A stretch of DNA of 64,000 bases from an uncultured Bacteroides sp. Lineage in GTDB: Bacteria; Bacteroidota; Bacteroidia; Bacteroidales; Bacteroidaceae. A program made the translations under genes and the position numbers. Shown piece by piece: positions 1 to 10,800 of the stretch. Position 1 is the stretch's first letter. Every line of letters begins with the position of its first letter. The stretch lies in the NCBI RefSeq assembly GCF_963675905.1, contig NZ_OY780936.1, forward strand, positions 558,001-622,000. Reading direction: 5' to 3'. The notes beneath the pieces were generated by a model. The model searched no databases and had not been told where the DNA came from. It was given only the letters and a program-made list of their open reading frames with translations.

Positions 1-195
1 TACATTCTGAATGTTGAATTTTCCCACAGAATCTGTCACTGCTCCTTGTCCGGTTCCATAGATACCGATGCTTGCAAAGGATATTGGTTCTCGTTTTCCT
101 TTGTCAATTACTATTCCTTTTATGGAATGTTTTTGCTGTGCCACGGTGGTCAGAGCAATCAATATAAATATAATCAGGGATATTATCTTTTTCAT
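1..195 (-). CDS. N-terminus of a secreted carboxypeptidase-regulatory-like domain protein (partial)
   Basis: A 65-codon open frame reads leftward off the window edge from an ATG at 195. It begins with a signal peptide (Lys-Lys, then a run of Ile/Leu/Phe ending in VAQ) followed by the start of a carboxypeptidase-D regulatory-like beta-sandwich: KGIVIDKGKREPISFASIGI, then GTGQGAVTDSVGKF. This fold opens SusC-type TonB-dependent receptors and DUF5686-like outer membrane proteins in Bacteroidales, so either is possible. The rest lies outside the window. Export and domain type are well supported; the full identity is not. Confidence 0.75.
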   Translation of the reverse strand, partial: MKKIISLIIFILIALTTVAQQKHSIKGIVIDKGKREPISFASIGIYGTGQGAVTDSVGKFNIQNV

Positions 196-312
196 AAATT
201 GTCGTATTTTTTACTAATAACAAAAATCGGAATAAAAATGTTATAATCCTTTTTCTTTTTACTTAATTTTGTAGAATCATAAAATTAAGAACAATATAAG
301 TATTAATAATTA

Positions 313-1137
313 ATGAACATGAAAAACCGTATTATTTCTTTATCTGTTTTTTTGCTTTTTCTTGCAGTGAGTCTGCATGCTGCAAAGGTAGATACATTAT
401 TAGTGAAAAGCCCGTCAATGAATAAAGACGTGCAGGTGGTTGTAATTGCTCCTGAAGTGACTAAGGCATCAAAGAATGCAACTTATCCGGTAATTTATCT
501 ATTGCATGGCTACAGTGGTAATGCAAAAAGCTGGATACAGTTGAAACCGAATCTACCTGAAATTGCCGATCAGAATAAGATGATCATTGTATGTCCTGAT
601 GGTAAAAATAGCTGGTATTGGGATAGTCCAAAAGATTCTTCCTACCGTTACGAAACATTTGTATCGGATGAATTAGTGAAGTATGTTGATAGTCATTATA
701 AGACAGTTGCCGACAAGAAAGGTCGTGCCATTACTGGTTTAAGTATGGGTGGTCATGGAGCATTGTGGCTTGCTTTTCGTCACAAAGATATTTTTGGTGC
801 TGCAGGAAGTACCAGTGGTGGGGTAGATATTCGTCCTTTCCCAACTAACTGGGAAATGAGTAAACAACTGGGTGAGTTTGCTTACAACAAAAAATCATGG
901 GATGAGCATACTGTAATCAATCAGATTGATAAAATTGAAAACGGCAACCTTGCTCTTATTATTGATTGCGGAGAAAGTGATTTCTTTCTTAATGTGAATA
1001 AAGATCTCCACGAACGGTTACTGGGACGGAAAATTAATCATGATTTTATTACCCGTCCCGGAGTTCATAACGGTCAATACTGGAATAATTCCATTGACTA
1101 TCAGTTGCTTTTCTTTAAAAAGTTCTTTGAGAGATAA
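313..1137 (+). CDS. Secreted esterase, S-formylglutathione hydrolase / D-type esterase family
   Basis: An alpha/beta-hydrolase of the putative-esterase family (PF00756). A signal peptide covers about residues 1-23 (cleavage after LHA), so it acts in the periplasm or outside. The oxyanion region LLHGYSG is near residue 64, the nucleophile elbow GLSMGG places Ser144, and His252 in RPGVHNGQYW is the likely catalytic histidine; the acid is probably Asp in the IIDCGESD stretch. The length of 274 aa is normal. An alternative ATG lies at 319 and leaves a better signal peptide. Relatives include feruloyl and acetyl esterases acting on plant polysaccharide; the substrate cannot be told from sequence. 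It converges on the S41 peptidase gene. Confidence 0.87.
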   Translation: MNMKNRIISLSVFLLFLAVSLHAAKVDTLLVKSPSMNKDVQVVVIAPEVTKASKNATYPVIYLLHGYSGNAKSWIQLKPNLPEIADQNKMIIVCPDGKNSWYWDSPKDSSYRYETFVSDELVKYVDSHYKTVADKKGRAITGLSMGGHGALWLAFRHKDIFGAAGSTSGGVDIRPFPTNWEMSKQLGEFAYNKKSWDEHTVINQIDKIENGNLALIIDCGESDFFLNVNKDLHERLLGRKINHDFITRPGVHNGQYWNNSIDYQLLFFKKFFER

Positions 1138-1152
1138 CCGCTTGTTATCTCT
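1130..1152. terminator. Bidirectional hairpin between convergent genes
   Basis: AGAGATAAC (1130-1138) pairs perfectly with GTTATCTCT (1144-1152) around a five-base loop. The stem overlaps the stop codons of both convergent genes, so it probably ends transcription from both sides. Confidence 0.65.
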
Positions 1153-2542
1153 TTATAGGAGCCAACCATGCTCCGTTTGTCTTTTTTCTATCCAGTGAAC
1201 TTTGTTTGATGTTCAACACAGTAGATATCGATTTGGTGCGGGTGCTCTTCGTGAGGCTCGCACCATTTATTAATGTAAGTGCCTTGCTCAACATCATTTC
1301 ATTTTCATCTCCCAGTTCTTTATATGTGCTGTGATCTGAAAATTCATCCAGCTCGTAATCGGGAGTAAAACCACTACCGTAATCAGATTCATCTTTTGAA
1401 TTGTACAGCTTTCCTATAATAGGTTGAATCATCCAGTTAGATTCTTCGTGCTGAATAGAGACAGAGCCCAGATTCTTCCCTTCGGTAGTTGCACCAATTA
1501 ATGTTACATTCATAAATGGTTTTAATCCATTGATCAATAGCTCTGATGATGAGGCTGTGTACTTGCTTACCAAAACATACAGACGAGGCAGATTCAGATT
1601 GGCTCCTCCTTTAATAGAATCACTGTCGAAGGTATAGATGTTTTGTGACGGACTCATTTTATCGTTGTACTTTATTACGCAGAATGTTTTTCCCAACGCG
1701 GAGCTCGGAGCAAGCATTGTGCTAAGCAACTGACTGCTGCTGATATATCCTCCGGGATTGTAACGAAGGTCGAGAACGAATTCTGTAACATTCTGACTTT
1801 TGTATGATGCAAAGACCTGGCGCAATTCGTTCTGATAAGTGTAATCATTGGCATTATCATTTGGACCGGTGGCAAAATGAGTATACATCAGATAGCCGAT
1901 CTTGCTTCCTGATTTGCTTGTAAATACCTTGTTTACCAGAATAGGATCGTTATTCACAGCTTTGGCAGCACCTAAAGTTAATGTGCCTTTTTCTGTAAAT
2001 GGATTAGTTGAATTTCCGGTATAAGTAGCTAAAGTTAGCTTAACTCCACTGCCGGTAAGCAATTGGGTATAGTTGGTATCTGTGATTTTATTACCGTCAA
2101 AGGCTATAATCCAGTCGCCACGTTTCAATCCGGCGTTGCTTGCCGGACTTCCTGGCAAAACATAAAGCACGCGGACGTATACAGAACTATTTTTTTCGTC
2201 TGTATAACTCATAAACTCAAATCCGTAAGAAGAACTGTCGTCAATGCTTTTGGTGGTAACCTCTTTTTGCTCTATCCAGGAGTAATAGTTCCCGTCTTTC
2301 TTTTCTTTACTTGATAATAAGGTATAGAAGAAGGTATCCGGATTTGCAAAGAAGTTTAGTTTATCTTCAGCTGGAATTTCATCATACCATAAATAGACAT
2401 CTTTCATCTCACTGTATATCCAGTCGTTGACACCTTTAGTATCTTTGTATTCCAACCGGCGGTCTTCTCCTTGACAGGAAGATAATAATGTGGTAAATGT
2501 TGCTCCAAGCAACAGTAAAAACAGATATGTATATTTCTTCAT
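1145..2542 (-). CDS. S41 family C-terminal processing peptidase, lipoprotein
   Basis: A surface or periplasmic serine peptidase of the tail-specific protease (S41) family. The N-terminus is a lipoprotein signal with lipobox LLSSC (Cys23). A short N-terminal domain is followed by a PDZ domain (about residues 105-185; PGSPASNAGLKRGDWI) and the S41 core with the DLRYNPGG strand near 259-265. Ser331 in TASSSE and Lys356 in ATTEGKNLGS are 25 residues apart, the spacing of the Ser-Lys dyad in this family, so the enzyme looks active. At 465 aa it is typical of Bacteroides PDZ-S41 lipoproteins, whose substrates are unknown. A TAGTTTTG -7 element on the minus strand lies at 2571-2578. Confidence 0.9.
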   Translation of the reverse strand: MKKYTYLFLLLLGATFTTLLSSCQGEDRRLEYKDTKGVNDWIYSEMKDVYLWYDEIPAEDKLNFFANPDTFFYTLLSSKEKKDGNYYSWIEQKEVTTKSIDDSSSYGFEFMSYTDEKNSSVYVRVLYVLPGSPASNAGLKRGDWIIAFDGNKITDTNYTQLLTGSGVKLTLATYTGNSTNPFTEKGTLTLGAAKAVNNDPILVNKVFTSKSGSKIGYLMYTHFATGPNDNANDYTYQNELRQVFASYKSQNVTEFVLDLRYNPGGYISSSQLLSTMLAPSSALGKTFCVIKYNDKMSPSQNIYTFDSDSIKGGANLNLPRLYVLVSKYTASSSELLINGLKPFMNVTLIGATTEGKNLGSVSIQHEESNWMIQPIIGKLYNSKDESDYGSGFTPDYELDEFSDHSTYKELGDENEMMLSKALTLINGASLTKSTRTKSISTVLNIKQSSLDRKKTNGAWLAPIKR

Positions 2543-2596
2543 TTTCTATGATTTTCTTCGTTTAAGATTACAAAACTAGTAATTCCTATTGATTTA

Positions 2597-2612
2597 TACC
2601 ACAATTGTGGTA
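2597..2612. promoter_or_regulatory. 16-bp perfect palindrome, candidate operator
   Basis: TACCACAATTGTGGTA is a perfect dyad in the divergent spacer between the S41 peptidase and cysK. It lies 22 bp upstream of the cysK -33 element and in the -33 zone of the S41 promoter, as expected for a dimeric regulator site. The regulator is unknown. Confidence 0.5.
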
Positions 2613-2634
2613 CGAAAATGACTAATTTACGTGA

Positions 2635-2665
2635 TTGTGTACCCCTTATTCACATCCTATCTTTG
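2635..2665 (+). promoter_or_regulatory. Bacteroides-type promoter of cysK
   Basis: TTG at 2635-2637, a 20-bp spacer and TATCTTTG at 2658-2665 match the Bacteroides sigma-ABfr consensus (TTTG, 19-21 bp, TAnnTTTG). The leader to the ATG at 2699 would be about 27 nt. This promoter is also why the start at 2699 is preferred over an upstream in-frame ATG at 2618. Confidence 0.65.
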
Positions 2666-2698
2666 CATTATAAGAAAACAATTAAAAACTATAGCATT

Positions 2699-3646
2699 AT
2701 GGCAAAGATCGCAAAACAATTAACAGACCTAATAGGAAATACTCCTTTATTAGAACTTTCTCATTTTAATGCAGTTAAGGACCTCAAAGCAACAGTGATT
2801 GCAAAACTGGAATACTTTAATCCTGCTGGCAGCGTAAAAGATCGTGCAGCTTTTGCAATGATTCAGGATGCTGAGGAAAAAGGACTTCTTAAACCGGGAA
2901 GTGTGATCGTAGAACCAACAAGCGGAAACATGGGAGTAGGACTCGCATTTGTTGCCGCAGTAAAAAAATATAAGTTAATTTTGACAATGCCCGATACAAT
3001 GAGCGTTGAACGTAGAAATCTTCTTAAAGCTCTTGGAGCAAATCTTGTTCTTACTCCTGGCGCCGAAGGTATGAAAGGGGCAATTGCAAAAGCTTTCGCC
3101 ATTAAAGAAGAGACTCCGGATGCTGTTTTACTTCAGCAATTTGAAAATTCTGCTAATCCGGAAATTCATAGTAAAACTACCGCAGAAGAAATCTGGAGAG
3201 ATACAGATGGTAAGGTTGACATCTTTGTTGCAGGTGTAGGTACAGGAGGAACTGTATCGGGAGTTGGAGTAACACTGAAAAAATATAATCCTAATGTACA
3301 GATTATTGCTGTTGAACCAGTGGATTCTCCTGTATTATCAGGTGGTAAATCTGGTCCACATAAAATTCAGGGTATAGGTGCAGGATTTGTTCCTAATAAC
3401 TTTAACAGCAGTGTGGTAGATGAAATTGTTCAGGTGAGTAATGATGATGCAATTCGCACAGGTCGGGAACTTGCTTCACAAGAAGGACTTTTAGTCGGAA
3501 TCTCTTCCGGAGCAGCAGTATTTGCCGCAACACAACTTGCTAAACGTCCGGAAAACGCAGGAAAGAAAATTGTTGTATTACTTCCTGACACCGGCGAACG
3601 CTACCTATCTACTTTGCTTTATGCATTCGATGAATATCCTTTATAG
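2699..3646 (+). CDS. cysK: Cysteine synthase A (O-acetylserine sulfhydrylase)
   Basis: A cytoplasmic PLP enzyme making L-cysteine from O-acetylserine and sulfide. The product of 315 aa from the ATG at 2699 is standard for CysK. The PLP lysine is Lys47 in [10 protein letters not shown]. The substrate-binding loop [11 protein letters not shown], the PLP-phosphate glycine loop [12 protein letters not shown] and the C-terminal GISSGAA follow in the usual order. An in-frame ATG at 2618 would add 27 residues without family similarity and lies upstream of the promoter, so it is rejected. It is followed after 60 bp by metY, giving a sulfur-incorporation operon. Confidence 0.95.
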   Translation: MAKIAKQLTDLIGNTPLLELSHFNAVKDLKATVIAKLEYFNPAGSVKDRAAFAMIQDAEEKGLLKPGSVIVEPTSGNMGVGLAFVAAVKKYKLILTMPDTMSVERRNLLKALGANLVLTPGAEGMKGAIAKAFAIKEETPDAVLLQQFENSANPEIHSKTTAEEIWRDTDGKVDIFVAGVGTGGTVSGVGVTLKKYNPNVQIIAVEPVDSPVLSGGKSGPHKIQGIGAGFVPNNFNSSVVDEIVQVSNDDAIRTGRELASQEGLLVGISSGAAVFAATQLAKRPENAGKKIVVLLPDTGERYLSTLLYAFDEYPL

Positions 3647-3694
3647 CAGAAAGCAGACGTTACTTTGATTTAATTAATAGAATAAGAAATTTAA

Positions 3695-5014
<1,320 letters not shown>

Positions 5015-5016
5015 AT

Positions 5017-5484
5017 ATGGGTGAGCTGAGAATTGAATTATATCAGCCGTCCTATCAATCAGATTTTGTTCGGCTTAATTCAGAATGGATAAAGACTTTC
5101 TTCCATCTGGAGAGTTCTGACCGAGTTGTATTTAACGACCCAGAAGGTTACATTCTGAATAAAGGCGGACAAATTTTCTTTGTAGTCAATGAATATGGAA
5201 AACCTGTTGGATGTTGTGCACTTATGTCTCATCCGGAAAAAGGAATATATGAATTGGCAAAGATGGCTGTAACTCCTGGCTATCAAGGAAAGGGAGCTGG
5301 GAGCCTGTTGGGAGAAGCTGCTTTGGCTTATGCCCGAAGTAACGGTTATAAAAAGATATTTTTGGAAGGGAATACAAAAATGGATGCATCCATAGCTCTT
5401 TATAAGAAACTTGGTTTTAGAGCAGTTCCTAAACGTGGTGCTTCATATAAACGTTGCAATATTATGATGGAATTATATTTATGA
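5017..5484 (+). CDS. GNAT family N-acetyltransferase
   Basis: A single-domain GCN5-related acetyltransferase of 155 aa. The acetyl-CoA binding motif A is MAVTPGYQGKGAGSLLGEAA (about residues 86-105), followed by FLEGNTKMDASIALYKKLGF, typical of MarR-fused or stand-alone small-molecule GNATs. It starts two bases after metY stops, so translation is probably coupled and it belongs to the cysK-metY unit; acetylation of a sulfur amino acid or related amine is a possible but unproven role. A strong hairpin follows at 5549. Confidence 0.85.
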   Translation: MGELRIELYQPSYQSDFVRLNSEWIKTFFHLESSDRVVFNDPEGYILNKGGQIFFVVNEYGKPVGCCALMSHPEKGIYELAKMAVTPGYQGKGAGSLLGEAALAYARSNGYKKIFLEGNTKMDASIALYKKLGFRAVPKRGASYKRCNIMMELYL

Positions 5485-5548
5485 AGCCCACAGCGGTGGT
5501 TTCATAATTAACTCTCGTTCTTTATTGTTGTTGTTTTTAAGTGGTGGT

Positions 5549-5593
5549 TAGCCGGAGCATTTTAATTTTGTGTAAATTAAAAGGTTCCGGCTA
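5549..5593. terminator. Long bidirectional terminator hairpin
   Basis: Two stacked stems: TAGCCGGA (5549-5556) with TCCGGCTA (5586-5593), and inside it TTTTAATTT with AAATTAAAA, separated by a small symmetrical internal loop. It lies between the convergent GNAT and mnmA genes and ends five bases before the mnmA stop. Confidence 0.75.
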
Positions 5594-5598
5594 TACAT

Positions 5599-6672
5599 TT
5601 ATCTATCCTTGCAAAGGATTTCTCCACTTCCTATGCAAATGTTTGCATCTTTATCATATACCACACCAAACTGTCCGGGTGCAATACCTTGCAGCTTTTT
5701 GGAAGATTCTATTCTGTAAATGTTTCCGTCGTGTGTAAGTTTTCCGGGAACAAATTCCGGGGTATGACGAATTTTGAAAGTGACATCAATTGAATCCTTT
5801 ACCGATTCCCAAGGATTATCTGTGATGAAATGGAAATCGTGCATGCTGAATTCCTGCCCGTATTGCGTTTCAACTTCGTAACCGCGAGAAACATAGATTA
5901 TGTTTTGTTCCAGATCTTTTTTAATAACGAACCAGGGACCACCACCTAAGCCAAGTCCTTTTCGTTGACCGATAGTGTGGAACCAGTATCCATTGTGGGT
6001 ACCTAGAATCTTTCCGGTTTCCAATTCTACGATTTTTCCTTTCTTTTCGCCTAAGTAGCGACGGATGAAGTCGTTATAGTTAATTTTACCCAGAAAACAG
6101 ATTCCTTGACTGTCTTTTCTCTTTGCTGTAGGAAGTGCTGCACGGAGAGCGGCATCTCTAACTTCGCTCTTCATCATTCTGCCAAGAGGGAACATTAGTT
6201 TTGATACCTGCAAGTAATCAATCTGAGCCAAAAAGTCAGTCTGATCTTTCACAGGGTCAATAGCTGTGGAGAGATAAACTTTTCCATCTATTTCTGTAGT
6301 AGAAGCATAATGTCCTGTAGCGGTCTTATCAAAATCTTTTCCGCATTTCTGTTCAAAGCAACCAAACTTGATTAGTTTATTGCACATTACATCCGGATTG
6401 GGAGTAAATCCTTTACGCACTTTATCAATGGTATAAGACACCACATTGTCCCAATATTCCTTCTGTAAGTCAATAATTTCAAAGCGGCATCCGTATTTTT
6501 TGGCAATATAAGTCGCCATTTCAATATCTTCTTCAGCTGTACATGAAAGATCCTCATCGTCATCCATTCCGATCTTGATATAAAACAAAGCCGGATCATA
6601 TCCTTGTTCTTTTAGAAGATGTACAACAACTGAGCTGTCTACACCTCCTGAGAGTAATGTTGCTATTTCCAT
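5599..6672 (-). CDS. mnmA: tRNA-specific 2-thiouridylase MnmA
   Basis: Introduces sulfur at position 2 of wobble uridine 34 in tRNA Lys/Glu/Gln. The N-terminal PP-loop SGGVDSS (residues 8-14) binds ATP. The catalytic cysteine pair is Cys97 ([12 protein letters not shown]) and Cys192 (DSQGICFLG), and the DQTDFLAQ and [11 protein letters not shown] segments are family hallmarks. At 357 aa it is full length. It lies 12 bp downstream of a response regulator on the same strand, so the two may be co-transcribed. Bacteroides genomes often carry two mnmA paralogues; which one this is cannot be told here. Confidence 0.93.
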   Translation of the reverse strand: MEIATLLSGGVDSSVVVHLLKEQGYDPALFYIKIGMDDDEDLSCTAEEDIEMATYIAKKYGCRFEIIDLQKEYWDNVVSYTIDKVRKGFTPNPDVMCNKLIKFGCFEQKCGKDFDKTATGHYASTTEIDGKVYLSTAIDPVKDQTDFLAQIDYLQVSKLMFPLGRMMKSEVRDAALRAALPTAKRKDSQGICFLGKINYNDFIRRYLGEKKGKIVELETGKILGTHNGYWFHTIGQRKGLGLGGGPWFVIKKDLEQNIIYVSRGYEVETQYGQEFSMHDFHFITDNPWESVKDSIDVTFKIRHTPEFVPGKLTHDGNIYRIESSKKLQGIAPGQFGVVYDKDANICIGSGEILCKDR

Positions 6673-6684
6673 AAAAAATAAATG

Positions 6685-7329
6685 TTATATATAATATTCC
6701 GCCATGTCAACAATCCCTGCTCTCATAGCGTATTTTGTTGCTTCGTGAACGTTGTTTACTTCCAGTTTCCGGAAGATGTTTTTTCTGTGCGAGTTAATTG
6801 TGTGAAAACTCAGATTCCGTTCGGCAGCAATTTCTTTTGTAGTTTTACCTAATGCTATCTCTTTTAAAATAATCTTTTCTGTATTGGTAAGTATATTTTC
6901 AATAGGAGCCTGAGTTTGTTTGCCAATCAGCATGTTACTTACATGGTTACAGATAAACCTTTCTTTACGCATGGCGCACTGTAAGGCAGATGTAATTTCT
7001 TCCTTAGAATTATCTTTCATCACAAAGCTGAACGATTGGCTACTATACAGTACCCTCTTAACAAATTCTTCACTAAGTTCATCGGAAAATAGTATCCAGC
7101 TAATTTTAGGGAAGCGTTCATTCAGAATCAGTAATTCATCTGCTCCGGCAAAGTCAAACAGGGTATAGTCCAGAATAACGATTGCTTCGGGAGTAGTACG
7201 TAACTCTTTGATGAGCTCCGCACGGTTATTAGCCTCCGTAATATTGCCTACATCTTTCATTCCCCCAAGCAAGAAAAGTATCCCTGCTTTGGTAATATCC
7301 TGATTGTCTGCAATAACATAATCTCTCAT
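6685..7329 (-). CDS. LuxR/NarL-type response regulator
   Basis: A two-domain transcriptional regulator of 214 aa. The N-terminal receiver domain (1-120) has the phospho-acceptor Asp54 in VILDYTLFD and a conserved Lys near 104 in SFVMKDN. The C-terminal LuxR helix-turn-helix (about 147-210) reads TEKIILKEIALGKTTKEIAA with SFHTINSHRKNIFRKL. No histidine kinase is adjacent, so it is an orphan in this window. It precedes mnmA by 12 bp. The acidic pocket residues at positions 8 and 11 (ADNQD) are present, suggesting real phosphorylation control. Confidence 0.88.
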   Translation of the reverse strand: MRDYVIADNQDITKAGILFLLGGMKDVGNITEANNRAELIKELRTTPEAIVILDYTLFDFAGADELLILNERFPKISWILFSDELSEEFVKRVLYSSQSFSFVMKDNSKEEITSALQCAMRKERFICNHVSNMLIGKQTQAPIENILTNTEKIILKEIALGKTTKEIAAERNLSFHTINSHRKNIFRKLEVNNVHEATKYAMRAGIVDMAEYYI

Positions 7330-7530
7330 AATCCTTTAACCTTCCGCTGTTTTGTCTGAATTCGGGTGCAAATTTACGCAAAATAGTGGGAATATATTTA
7401 TTGAGGAATATTTTTCTTAGTTAAAGTGTCTTGTTTTATTTCCGTTTATGACTAAAATTCTATTTTCTATCGATAAATGTATTACAATTATATCCTTTAT
7501 TTATTTTTATATTTTTGGTTGCAATAGTTC

Positions 7531-7559
7531 TTTGTATATGAAATATATCTATAACTTTG
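7531..7559 (+). promoter_or_regulatory. Possible promoter in the 316-bp divergent spacer before GH20
   Basis: TAACTTTG at 7552-7559 matches the Bacteroides -7 element. TTTG at 7531-7534 could be the -33 box, but the spacer is only 17 bp. The remainder of 7330-7645 is AT-rich with no recognised gene or repeat. Confidence 0.35.
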
Positions 7560-7645
7560 GTCTTTTATTTTAAAATAATATATTATATCTGTGCTGAAAT
7601 TAATGTGATGATAAATAACATACACTAATAACTAAATACTTGCTA

Positions 7646-9718
7646 ATGAAACCAAACAGAACAAACATCCTTATTCTATTGATAGTTTTCTTATGCAGTG
7701 GTGGCAAACTGGCCGCTCAGCTTAATATTACACCAAAACCGTTGGTTGAAGAGTTGCAGAAAGGAACCTTTACACTGAATAAAAAGACGGTGCTCTATAC
7801 AAATCTTAAAGGTGAAGAGCGTAATAATATGCTTAACTTACTGAAAGAATCTCCTCTGAAACTTTCTAAAATAGGAAAATCGGGTAGAAAGAATTCAGTG
7901 AACCTTCTTTTGGTTGAAAAAACAGCTGATTATCCTTCACCTGAAAGTTATCAGCTATCTATAATTCCTAAACGAATTACCATTTCAGCTACAGATGGAG
8001 CCGGATTATTCTATGGAGTTCAGTCGCTTTTACAGTTAGCAAATCAGAATGAGAATTTGAAACCACAAGCGCTTCCTGCGTTGCTCATTAAGGATACTCC
8101 CAGATTCTCTTACCGAGGACTTCATCTGGATGTGTCCCGTCATTTCTTTACTAAGGATTTTATCAAGAAGCAACTTGATATGATGGCCTATTACAAGCTT
8201 AACCGGTTTCATTGGCATCTGACTGACGGAGCAGGCTGGCGTATTGAAATTAAGAAATATCCTTTACTCACAGATAGTGCTGCATGGAGACCTTATAAAA
8301 CCTGGAAAGAATGGCATAGTAACGGCCGGAAATATTGTACTAAAGACAATCCGAAAGCACAAGGCGGGTACTATACTCAGGAAGATATCAAAGAGGTGGT
8401 AGCTTATGCTCAGTCGCGCTTCATCACTGTTATTCCGGAAATAGAGATGCCGGGACATTCTGAAGAAGTTCTGGCTGTTTACCCGGAATTATCTTGTTCC
8501 GGAAAACCTTATGTGGATTCTGACTTCTGTATTGGAAACGATAGTACTTTTACATTTCTTGAAAACGTATTAACCGAAGTAATAGCTCTTTTCCCTTCTA
8601 AATATATTCATATAGGAGGAGATGAAGCAACCAAGAAGGGATGGAAAACCTGCGCTAAATGTCAGGCACGTATGACGACTGAGAATTTGAAGAATGTGGA
8701 TGAGCTACAGAGTTATATGATTCACCGAATAGAAAATTTCCTTAATGCTAACGGAAGAAAACTACTGGGTTGGGATGAAATACTTCAGGGTGGTTTGGCG
8801 CCCGATGCTACTGTGATGTCATGGCGAGGTGAGGAAGGTGGAATAGCTGCAGCAAAAGCTGGTCATCAGGCTATAATGACTCCCGGTTCTCATTGTTATT
8901 TTGATGCATTTCAGGACGATCCTTCTACACAACCCGAAGCAATTGGAGGATTTCTGCCATTACAGAAGGTTTATTCCTATAATCCAGTTCCCGATTCGCT
9001 GAATGTTGATCAGAAAAAACTGATTCTTGGTGTGCAGGCCAATTTGTGGACTGAATATATTCCAACGCCCGAGCATGCAGAATATATGATCTATCCAAGA
9101 TTACTGGCTTTGGCTGAAGTTGCATGGACAGCTCCTGAACTTAAGTCGTACCCAGATTTCCATGCACGTGCACTGAAAGCTGTCGATTTCCTTGAAAGCC
9201 GTGGATATCATCCTTTTCAGTTGAAGAATGAAGTGGGAGAGAGGCCGGTAAGTTTACACAAAGAGAACCATCTTGCTGTTGGAAAGAAAATTACCTATAA
9301 CTCAAAAAAGAAGTATTACTATAATTACACGGCTGGAGGAGACTCTGCTTTGGTAGATGGATTCAGAGGTGGATGGTCGTATGGTGACCACCGTTGGCAA
9401 GGTATTATTGGTACAGACTTGGATGTAACGATTGACCTTGGAGCATCTATGCCTGTTCATTCAATAGGTGCCGACTTTATGCAACTCATCGGACCTGGTG
9501 TGTGGATGCCTCATGACGTAGAAATCAGAATCTCTGAAGATGGCGTTAATTTTACTTCTCTTCGCAAAATTGAGAACGAGGTTCCAGAGGATTATGAACG
9601 GTTAGCCTTCCGCGAATTTGGCTGGCAAGGCGAACAAACAGCACGCTACATTCAATACATTGCCCGTCCTAACAGTAAAGGAGGTTTTATGTTTGTTGAT
9701 GAGATTATTGTGAAGTAA
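7646..9718 (+). CDS. Secreted beta-N-acetylhexosaminidase, GH20
   Basis: An exported glycoside hydrolase removing terminal GlcNAc/GalNAc from glycans, probably host or microbial N-acetylated glycans. The ATG at 7646 is preferred over a TTG two codons earlier; it yields 690 aa with a signal peptide ending in KLAAQ. A GH20b N-terminal domain (about 25-150) precedes the TIM barrel that starts at FSYRGLHLDVSRHFF. The catalytic pair Asp326-Glu327 is in HIGGDEATKKGW, and HWHLTDGAGW and WDEILQGG line the site. The C-terminal about 130 residues form a beta-sandwich of discoidin (F5/8 C) type. A 12-bp stem hairpin follows it. Confidence 0.94.
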   Translation: MKPNRTNILILLIVFLCSGGKLAAQLNITPKPLVEELQKGTFTLNKKTVLYTNLKGEERNNMLNLLKESPLKLSKIGKSGRKNSVNLLLVEKTADYPSPESYQLSIIPKRITISATDGAGLFYGVQSLLQLANQNENLKPQALPALLIKDTPRFSYRGLHLDVSRHFFTKDFIKKQLDMMAYYKLNRFHWHLTDGAGWRIEIKKYPLLTDSAAWRPYKTWKEWHSNGRKYCTKDNPKAQGGYYTQEDIKEVVAYAQSRFITVIPEIEMPGHSEEVLAVYPELSCSGKPYVDSDFCIGNDSTFTFLENVLTEVIALFPSKYIHIGGDEATKKGWKTCAKCQARMTTENLKNVDELQSYMIHRIENFLNANGRKLLGWDEILQGGLAPDATVMSWRGEEGGIAAAKAGHQAIMTPGSHCYFDAFQDDPSTQPEAIGGFLPLQKVYSYNPVPDSLNVDQKKLILGVQANLWTEYIPTPEHAEYMIYPRLLALAEVAWTAPELKSYPDFHARALKAVDFLESRGYHPFQLKNEVGERPVSLHKENHLAVGKKITYNSKKKYYYNYTAGGDSALVDGFRGGWSYGDHRWQGIIGTDLDVTIDLGASMPVHSIGADFMQLIGPGVWMPHDVEIRISEDGVNFTSLRKIENEVPEDYERLAFREFGWQGEQTARYIQYIARPNSKGGFMFVDEIIVK

Positions 9719-9731
9719 AATAATGCTAGAT

Positions 9732-9761
9732 AAATAATAGAGTGGATTAACTCTATTATTT
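9732..9761. terminator. Bidirectional hairpin
   Basis: AAATAATAGAGT (9732-9743) pairs perfectly with ACTCTATTATTT (9750-9761), and the right arm overlaps the stop codon of the convergent gene. Uracil-rich on both strands. Confidence 0.7.
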
Positions 9762-10574
9762 CTCTACTTCTGCATCAACATTTAAAGCTAGTTTAACTGG
9801 TGCTTTTTTCCATTTTCCCTGACTTGTTTTTCTGTAATAGGATGTGGTTCCTATCATTCCCGCTGCCAGATATAACCGTCCTTTTCCTAAATCCTTAATA
9901 AACTCCATGGTAACAAGTGTATTTCCTTCAACAAAAATATCGTTCAGTTTATTATCAGATAAATTTGCACTTAAAATAAATGGACTTTTGGGTACTTTTC
10001 TGAAAACATAAATTGGATCGCGTAATACATTTACAAAATTCTTTTTGCCTACCTCTTTGTAAACGTTTATACGAAAACAAAGACTGTCGTAAGTGCATTT
10101 GGTTACTTTAATAGAAACGTTATGTAAGATAGCCCGTTTCTTAATCTTTAATAGAACTCCCATTTCATATCCTTTTTTATTATCCATGAAACCGGCTTGA
10201 AAAAACACCTTGAAATTATTACCTAACTTCTTTTCTTTTACACGAATTGGTTTTATTACTACTTCACTCAGATTAAAGACTTGTGGCTTAAGACTGATAA
10301 GATGAGATTGCTTTTTGAAATCGGCCATCTCAATGGAAACTTGGGTATATCCTGTATATGAAAAACGGATAGAATCGTTATCAAATTCGGAACCAACATT
10401 AATATTGTAGTGCCCATTTACATCTGAAACCGTACCTATATCTTTCCCTACAATACCAATGTTTACGAATTCCAAAGGCTCTTTTTTCTCATTAAGAACA
10501 TTTCCAGAATATGTTTGGGCGAATGTGATAATGGGGAAAATAAATAAGATAATCAGGTTGATAGATCTTTTCAT
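9756..10574 (-). CDS. Exported protein with carboxypeptidase-regulatory-like domain
   Basis: A 272-aa exported protein of unknown function. The signal peptide is about residues 1-19 (ends TFAQ). Residues 20-100 form a carboxypeptidase-D regulatory-like domain (TYSGNVLNEKKEPLEFVNIG, then GTVSDVNGHYNINV). The remaining about 170 residues lack a known catalytic signature and look like a beta-rich domain (VSIKVTKCTYDSLCFRINVY). This arrangement is common in Bacteroidota as a stand-alone DUF4369/DUF5686-neighbour type protein without a TonB barrel. It converges on the GH20 gene through a shared hairpin; no functional link is evident. Confidence 0.72.
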   Translation of the reverse strand: MKRSINLIILFIFPIITFAQTYSGNVLNEKKEPLEFVNIGIVGKDIGTVSDVNGHYNINVGSEFDNDSIRFSYTGYTQVSIEMADFKKQSHLISLKPQVFNLSEVVIKPIRVKEKKLGNNFKVFFQAGFMDNKKGYEMGVLLKIKKRAILHNVSIKVTKCTYDSLCFRINVYKEVGKKNFVNVLRDPIYVFRKVPKSPFILSANLSDNKLNDIFVEGNTLVTMEFIKDLGKGRLYLAAGMIGTTSYYRKTSQGKWKKAPVKLALNVDAEVEK

Positions 10575-10800
10575 TTAGAGTTATTCATTTGTTTATGTAG
10601 CGTTTTATTTTAATCATTTAATTTGATAGTGTAAATGTATATCTTTTTTGAAGTTGTGTACAAATAAATTTTAGAAATTTAATTTATTTGTTAATTTTTA
10701 TCTCTAAATAACTAATTAAATAGTTTTTATTAATGAAAACGGAAAGAATGATTAGCAAAAAAACATCTATCTTTGGACTTCAAATACCAGTTATCGAATT

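Noticed and set aside
46-246. A 66-codon plus-strand frame at the left edge
   Set aside because: It lies antisense to the partial exported-protein gene at 1-195, which has a clear signal peptide and family motif; the plus frame has no leader or similarity.
2543-2698. SAM-type riboswitch before cysK-metY
   Set aside because: The spacer holds two promoter elements and a palindrome; the leader after the promoter is about 27 nt, too short for an aptamer.
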